Part shown: positions 60,199 through 64,000 of the stretch, piece by piece
Position numbering within the stretch: the stretch's first letter is position 1
How the letters are laid out: every line of letters starts with the position of its first letter
Assembly (NCBI GenBank): GCA_902476265.1
Contig: CABSCP010000003.1
Span: 1 to 64,000 of the forward strand
Direction of reading: 5' to 3'
Origin: an uncultured Lachnospiraceae bacterium
GTDB taxonomy: Bacteria > Bacillota > Clostridia > Lachnospirales > Lachnospiraceae
DNA: 64,000 bases
Notes under the pieces: model-generated
What the model was told of the DNA's origin: nothing
The model's input: the letters and a program-made list of their open reading frames with translations, nothing else
Database searches by the model: none
Program-made: the position numbers and the translations under genes

Positions 60199-62352
60199 TT
60201 AAAAAAATAAACCGTCCCCTCTTTTTGCATCCATCACCAGCCCCTCTTCCATCGAATACTGTTCTTTCTTTCTCGGCACAAACAGTTCCGGCGCCAGTTC
60301 TTCCAGCAGTCCGGCTCCGTAAAGCGCATCAAAATCATTTTGATACAGGTTCACACAATATCTTCCTGCATCCCGCATCAGCTGTCTGGTTCTTTCTCCC
60401 CGCCGGAATCGATCTGCCAGCAGTATTGCCGCCTCTTCTACATCAATCAGAATTGTTTTTGTGTCATTTTCAATCAGACGGAACTGACTGGCAACGCTGC
60501 GAAACGGAAACATCAGCGTTCTGGCGCCTTCTTCAAACTGCCCTACAATATCTTTTGCATCCGTTCCGTCCCCTTTATACCGGTAAAGGCGGCGGAAATA
60601 GTCATAAACCGCCTCCAGCGAAGATATGTCCTCATAGCTTTCTTCGATCTGTCCGGCCACCTTAACCGGAAGTTTTAAATCCGGCGGCATGTGGATGTCA
60701 TAGGCTTTTTCCATTGTAAATATCACCGTTTTACAGGACTCAGGGATCTTCTTTCCTTCCCGGTTGCATCGTCCCGCGGCCTGAATGACGGAATCAATTC
60801 CCGCAAGTTCCCTGTATACTGTCGCAAAATCCAAATCCACACCGGCTTCCACCAAACTGGTAGCGATCAGAATACAGCGTTTCTCTTCTTTCAGACTTCC
60901 GCGAATCTCTGTCAAAATGCGTTTCCGGTGTTCCGGGTACATGAGGGTGGATAAATGATATACCCCTTCCCCCTTCAGCTGCCTGTAAATGCGCTGTGCC
61001 CTTTTCCTGCTGTTTAAAATGCATAAGACCTGATTCTGCCCTCGAAGCTGTTCTGTCAGTTCCTCTTCCGTCAGCTGTCCCTTTTTTTCAAAAACCGTTC
61101 TTTTGAAAAACACATACTGCTCTTCCCTGTCCGGACAGATTTCCGCCGCTTTCATGAAATCCGGAAAAAAAGATTCCAGCGCGGGCTGTGTGGCGGTGCA
61201 CAGCACAGCCGTACAGTGATAATTGGTAACCAGTTCGCTGACCGCCCGAATACATGGGTTCAAATAATTTACCGGCAGCATCTGGGCTTCATCAAAAATG
61301 ACCACGCTGTTGGCAATGCTGTGAAGTTTTCTGCATTTGGAAGTCTTATTTGAAAAAAGGGATTCAAAAAACTGCACGTTGGTGGTGACTACTACCGGCT
61401 TGTCCCAGTTCTCCGCCGCAAGCTTCCAGCCTTCCAGCTCCTCCAGCGTTTCCCATGCCACATTGCTGTGATCCTCCAGCACATTTTCCTTCCCCAGAAT
61501 ATCCCGGAAAATCCGGGCATTCTGCTCGATGATGGAGGTATAGGGAATGACATAAATCACCCGTTCCAGATGATGCTGTTTGGCGTGTTCCAGTGCGAAT
61601 GCCAGGGACGATACGGTTTTCCCGCCTCCGGTTGGAACCGTCAGCGTATAAAGCCCCTGCTCCTTTTTCCCTGCTTCCCGGCAGGCTTTCAAAATAGCCG
61701 TCCGCCTGCCGTTTACGGTGGAAAGATCTTCGTTTTTCAGCCAGGGCCTGATGTGAGCCGTCAGTTTTTCTTCCAGCTCTTCTATGCTTTCGCCGCCATC
61801 CCGTTCAACCTTCCCTCCGTTCATAAACGCTTCCGTGTCCAAAAAATCCGCGTCCACCAGACAGGAGAACAGCACCCTGATGAAAAAGGATAAGCTGAAA
61901 CCATACTTTTCGATAGGTCGGATGGCCGGATTCGGAAATTGCGGAAACGCAATTTCCTGACGATACGCCTGATAGTCCTCCACCTGCTTTTTCTTTCTTC
62001 CCATCAGCGTGGGTTCCCCGCCGGAATCGCCTGCTGATCCGCCGTCCGGAAGGCCTGCATGATGCCCTGCCACACAATAGGCGGCAAAGTAGTTATGCTG
62101 TTTTATCAATTCCTGAGCCCCTGCTGTGGAATGATCGGTTCTGGGCCCTCCCTTCAGCAGGTGCTTTTGAAACCCCGGGGTAAATTTTCCGATATCATGT
62201 AAAAGGCCTGTCCCATAGCCCCATTCCCTGCATCCGAAAGCATCCGCAAAATCTCCCGCACGTTTTGCCGTTCCCACCAGGTGCTCCGTCACGGTCTGAT
62301 ATCGGGATTTATCCTCGCTGACATGGGCATAATATTGATTTTCCATATTCAT
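60199..62352 (-). CDS. cas3: CRISPR nuclease-helicase Cas3
   Basis: About 717 aa, degrading invader DNA after Cascade binding. The N-terminal HD nuclease shows H52/D53 in LLHDIGKFTPGF, preceded by VTEHLVGTAKRA and followed by CVAGHHAGL. The helicase has Walker A TVPTGGGKTVS, the motif II box DEAQ and motif VI AAGRCNREGK. The first good start is ATG 62352 or 62346; a TTG at 62370 is less likely. It is the first gene of the cas operon, downstream of a very AT-rich upstream region. Confidence 0.95.
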   Translation of the reverse strand: MNMENQYYAHVSEDKSRYQTVTEHLVGTAKRAGDFADAFGCREWGYGTGLLHDIGKFTPGFQKHLLKGGPRTDHSTAGAQELIKQHNYFAAYCVAGHHAGLPDGGSAGDSGGEPTLMGRKKKQVEDYQAYRQEIAFPQFPNPAIRPIEKYGFSLSFFIRVLFSCLVDADFLDTEAFMNGGKVERDGGESIEELEEKLTAHIRPWLKNEDLSTVNGRRTAILKACREAGKKEQGLYTLTVPTGGGKTVSSLAFALEHAKQHHLERVIYVIPYTSIIEQNARIFRDILGKENVLEDHSNVAWETLEELEGWKLAAENWDKPVVVTTNVQFFESLFSNKTSKCRKLHSIANSVVIFDEAQMLPVNYLNPCIRAVSELVTNYHCTAVLCTATQPALESFFPDFMKAAEICPDREEQYVFFKRTVFEKKGQLTEEELTEQLRGQNQVLCILNSRKRAQRIYRQLKGEGVYHLSTLMYPEHRKRILTEIRGSLKEEKRCILIATSLVEAGVDLDFATVYRELAGIDSVIQAAGRCNREGKKIPESCKTVIFTMEKAYDIHMPPDLKLPVKVAGQIEESYEDISSLEAVYDYFRRLYRYKGDGTDAKDIVGQFEEGARTLMFPFRSVASQFRLIENDTKTILIDVEEAAILLADRFRRGERTRQLMRDAGRYCVNLYQNDFDALYGAGLLEELAPELFVPRKKEQYSMEEGLVMDAKRGDGLFF

Positions 62353-62741
62353 TTCTTCTCTTTCGTCCAACAGGTGTATTTCAGTTCATTCGGGTTACAT
62401 TAATATACGTTGGAATTAAAATAAGATATTCACCGCTGAGAGTTGAAAAAGACATCGATGATATTTATCCTGACAAAAATCGATTCACTCGTATTTATAA
62501 TATTTTACAACATTAGTTATCAAAAAGCAATTCTATTTATGCATTATTTACTTTATTCCTTTTGTTTTTTATAATTATAAGTCAATTTTAACTAAAATAT
62601 AGAGAAATCATATATTAATATTGCTACCGAATACAGTTGTATAAAAAATTCTAAAAAGGAAGTCCCCGCATCAAAAAATTCTCTGCCACTAAAGTAAACT
62701 GTATATATTTATTTATATAAAACAATATCTTCACAAAAAAC
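62353..62741 (-). promoter_or_regulatory. AT-rich upstream region of the cas operon
   Basis: About 390 gene-free bases, far richer in A and T than the genes on either side. A candidate minus-strand promoter is TTGATA (62518-62523) with TTATAA about 17 bases downstream, leaving a leader of roughly 140 bases. An ATCGAT pair flanks a segment near 62453-62485. No gene or recognisable RNA is seen. Confidence 0.4.
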
Positions 62742-62778
62742 AAACTCCGGCAGCTGTATTTTTACACTGCCGGAGTTT
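62742..62778 (-). terminator. Terminator of the rhamnulokinase-aldolase operon
   Basis: A perfect 12-bp stem (62742-62753 with 62767-62778) is followed on the minus strand by a T-rich run, about 90 bases after the aldolase stop. Confidence 0.85.
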
Positions 62779-62868
62779 TCACAGGCAACTCCCATCTTGT
62801 TTCACCACACACTTTTGGAGACTCACACTCGCATCAAACGTCCTTTCCCCTGTTGTGATTCGTCATTC

Positions 62869-63555
62869 TCATTCGTTGTACTTTTTATAACCGGGATGTC
62901 TTCCTGTCACCTGATAGCCCTCTCTCATGCTGATCAGGCGGTCGATATTTTCCCTGGAAAGTTCCCGGGCGCCTCCCAGCAAATGGGCATTTAAACTGAT
63001 CTTGGCAAACAGCTCCAACGTCTCCATGCGGTAATAGGCGGTGAGCACATCTGCCCCCACCGTCAGCGCGCCATGATTCTGCAAAAGCAGGGCATCATGC
63101 TGCCCCAGGTAAGGCGCGATGGCATCCGGCACCTCATAGGTAGAGGGCGTTCCGTAGGGTGTTACAGGAATCGAACCTAACGCTATCACTGTCTCAATCA
63201 TGGAATAATCATCCAGCGCTTTATTGGCTACCGCATAACCGGTGGCTACCGGGGGATGGGCATGTAAAACCGCTCCCACATCTTCCCGCTCCTCGTAGCA
63301 GCGAAGATGCATCTTAATTTCGGAAGAAGGCCGATACCCTTCCTCCGCTTCCAGAATGAACCCGTTTTTATCAATATGGACCAATTTTTCCGGCGTAATG
63401 AAGCTTTTGCTGATTCCGGTAGGGGTGGCAAGAAAGGTGCCGTCCTCCAACTTTGCCGAAACGTTTCCGTCGTTTGCCGCTACCCATCCCAGCTGCCACA
63501 TTTTGTGGCAGATATCACAAATCTGCTCCCGCAGCTGCATATAACTTAATTCCAT
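62869..63555 (-). CDS. Class II aldolase (rhamnulose-1-phosphate or fuculose-1-phosphate aldolase)
   Basis: A 228-aa zinc aldolase splitting a deoxy-ketose-1-phosphate into dihydroxyacetone phosphate and L-lactaldehyde. GNVSAKLEDGTFLATPTG binds the phosphate; zinc ligands are in VLHAHPPVATGYA and LLQNHGALTVG, and the conserved Glu is near PSSEIKMHL. Size and motifs resemble FucA, but the gene directly upstream is a rhamnulokinase, so L-rhamnose is the better guess. The start at 63555 is two bases after the kinase stop, inside a strong AGGAG leader. Confidence 0.88.
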   Translation of the reverse strand: MELSYMQLREQICDICHKMWQLGWVAANDGNVSAKLEDGTFLATPTGISKSFITPEKLVHIDKNGFILEAEEGYRPSSEIKMHLRCYEEREDVGAVLHAHPPVATGYAVANKALDDYSMIETVIALGSIPVTPYGTPSTYEVPDAIAPYLGQHDALLLQNHGALTVGADVLTAYYRMETLELFAKISLNAHLLGGARELSRENIDRLISMREGYQVTGRHPGYKKYNE

Positions 63556-63557
63556 AT

Positions 63558-64000
63558 TTATCTTCCTTTCTCCTCTGACAGTTGTCTGAATCTCCGGTAG
63601 GCATCGTCCCACCCCTGCCGCTCTTCTCCGGGTTCGTATACCGCTATATCCGCCGAATTTCGGATCACCCTGCGGATCTGTTCCGGCGATTCGATCAGCC
63701 CCAGCGCCAAAAACTGAACGGCTGCATTACCGAGAGCGGTGGCTTCCACCGGTCCGGCTATGACGCGGCAGCCACAGGCCTGTGCTGTCATCCGGCAAAG
63801 AAGGCCGCTCTGTGCACCGCCGCCCACCAGGTAAATCTTCCGATATTCTTTTCCCGTGCAATCCTCAATTTCCGCCTTGCAGCACCGATATTTGAGAGCC
63901 AGGCTCTCGTCGATGCAGCGGACGATCTGTCCGACGGTTTCCGGCGCCCTCTGCCCGGTTTTTTTGCAATATTCCCGAATCCTTTCCGGCAGATTTCCGG
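63558..64000 (-). CDS. rhaB: Rhamnulokinase, C-terminal part (runs off the window)
   Basis: The frame is open from 64000 down to the stop at 63558 (about 147 residues). It carries the FGGY-kinase C-terminal motif IYLVGGGAQSGLLCRMTAQACGCRVIAGPVEATALGNAAVQFLALG, close to bacterial RhaB, preceded by TVGQIVRCIDESLALKYR. The enzyme phosphorylates L-rhamnulose (or L-fuculose) at C1. The N-terminal half and the start lie outside the window. Its stop is two bases before the aldolase start. Confidence 0.88.
   Translation of the reverse strand, partial: GNLPERIREYCKKTGQRAPETVGQIVRCIDESLALKYRCCKAEIEDCTGKEYRKIYLVGGGAQSGLLCRMTAQACGCRVIAGPVEATALGNAAVQFLALGLIESPEQIRRVIRNSADIAVYEPGEERQGWDDAYRRFRQLSEEKGR

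Overview
The window comes from a low- to mid-GC Gram-positive anaerobe of the class Clostridia, most likely a gut Lachnospiraceae. This is inferred from strong AGGAGG ribosome sites, many ATGA stop/start overlaps, GTG and TTG starts, PTS sugar uptake, an AraC-regulated plant-glycan locus and a type I-C CRISPR system. The genus cannot be named from the sequence alone.

Layout. 1-8.2 kb: partial tRNA-Thr(CGT); a minus-strand operon DUF1015 - glgB - mscS; an orphan 93-aa gene with its own promoter; a large hybrid histidine kinase whose promoter sits inside a perfect inverted repeat. 8.2-15.4 kb: amino-acid synthesis on the minus strand, leuB - ilvD - ilvB followed by serC - serA. 15.4-24 kb: a sucrose locus (scrA PTS transporter, scrB hydrolase, LacI-type scrR, two LacI-type operators at the scrA promoter) flanked by two paralogous DUF4097/membrane-protein modules, one led by a PadR regulator. 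24-29.1 kb: dipeptidase; acyltransferase - tgt - yajC; aroC. 29.1-32.5 kb: an AT-richer islet with a GNAT acetyltransferase, a BlaI/BlaR1-like pair whose M56 protease carries duplicated GLUG-like modules in place of a penicillin-binding sensor, a long dyad operator and a decayed gene. 32.5-39.3 kb: a lactonase-like beta-propeller protein, an XRE-cupin regulator with potABCD for polyamine uptake, and an RluA pseudouridine synthase.

39.3-44.7 kb is a plant-glycan locus: a GH127 beta-L-arabinofuranosidase and a GH27 enzyme, each beside an AraC regulator. 44.7-47.7 kb carries an ECF-like sigma factor with a membrane partner and a MATE exporter. Between the MATE gene and a two-component/ABC-transporter operon lies a 294-bp element that is one giant hairpin with perfect 48-bp terminal inverted repeats. 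48.3-53.4 kb is a response regulator - histidine kinase - ABC ATPase - FtsX permease module, with a palindromic operator candidate before the ATPase.

53.4-62.8 kb is a complete type I-C CRISPR-Cas locus on the minus strand (cas3-cas5-cas8c-cas7-cas4-cas1-cas2, leader, array). The array is short: five good repeats and two degenerate ones at the old end. The window ends in a deoxy-sugar pathway: a class II aldolase and the C-terminal part of a rhamnulokinase.

The least explained items are the 294-bp giant hairpin, the M56-GLUG fusion with its 47-bp dyad, a duplicated promoter segment on both sides of aroC-GNAT, and the structured but unidentified MATE leader. All function calls rest on reading motifs by eye; no database search was run.
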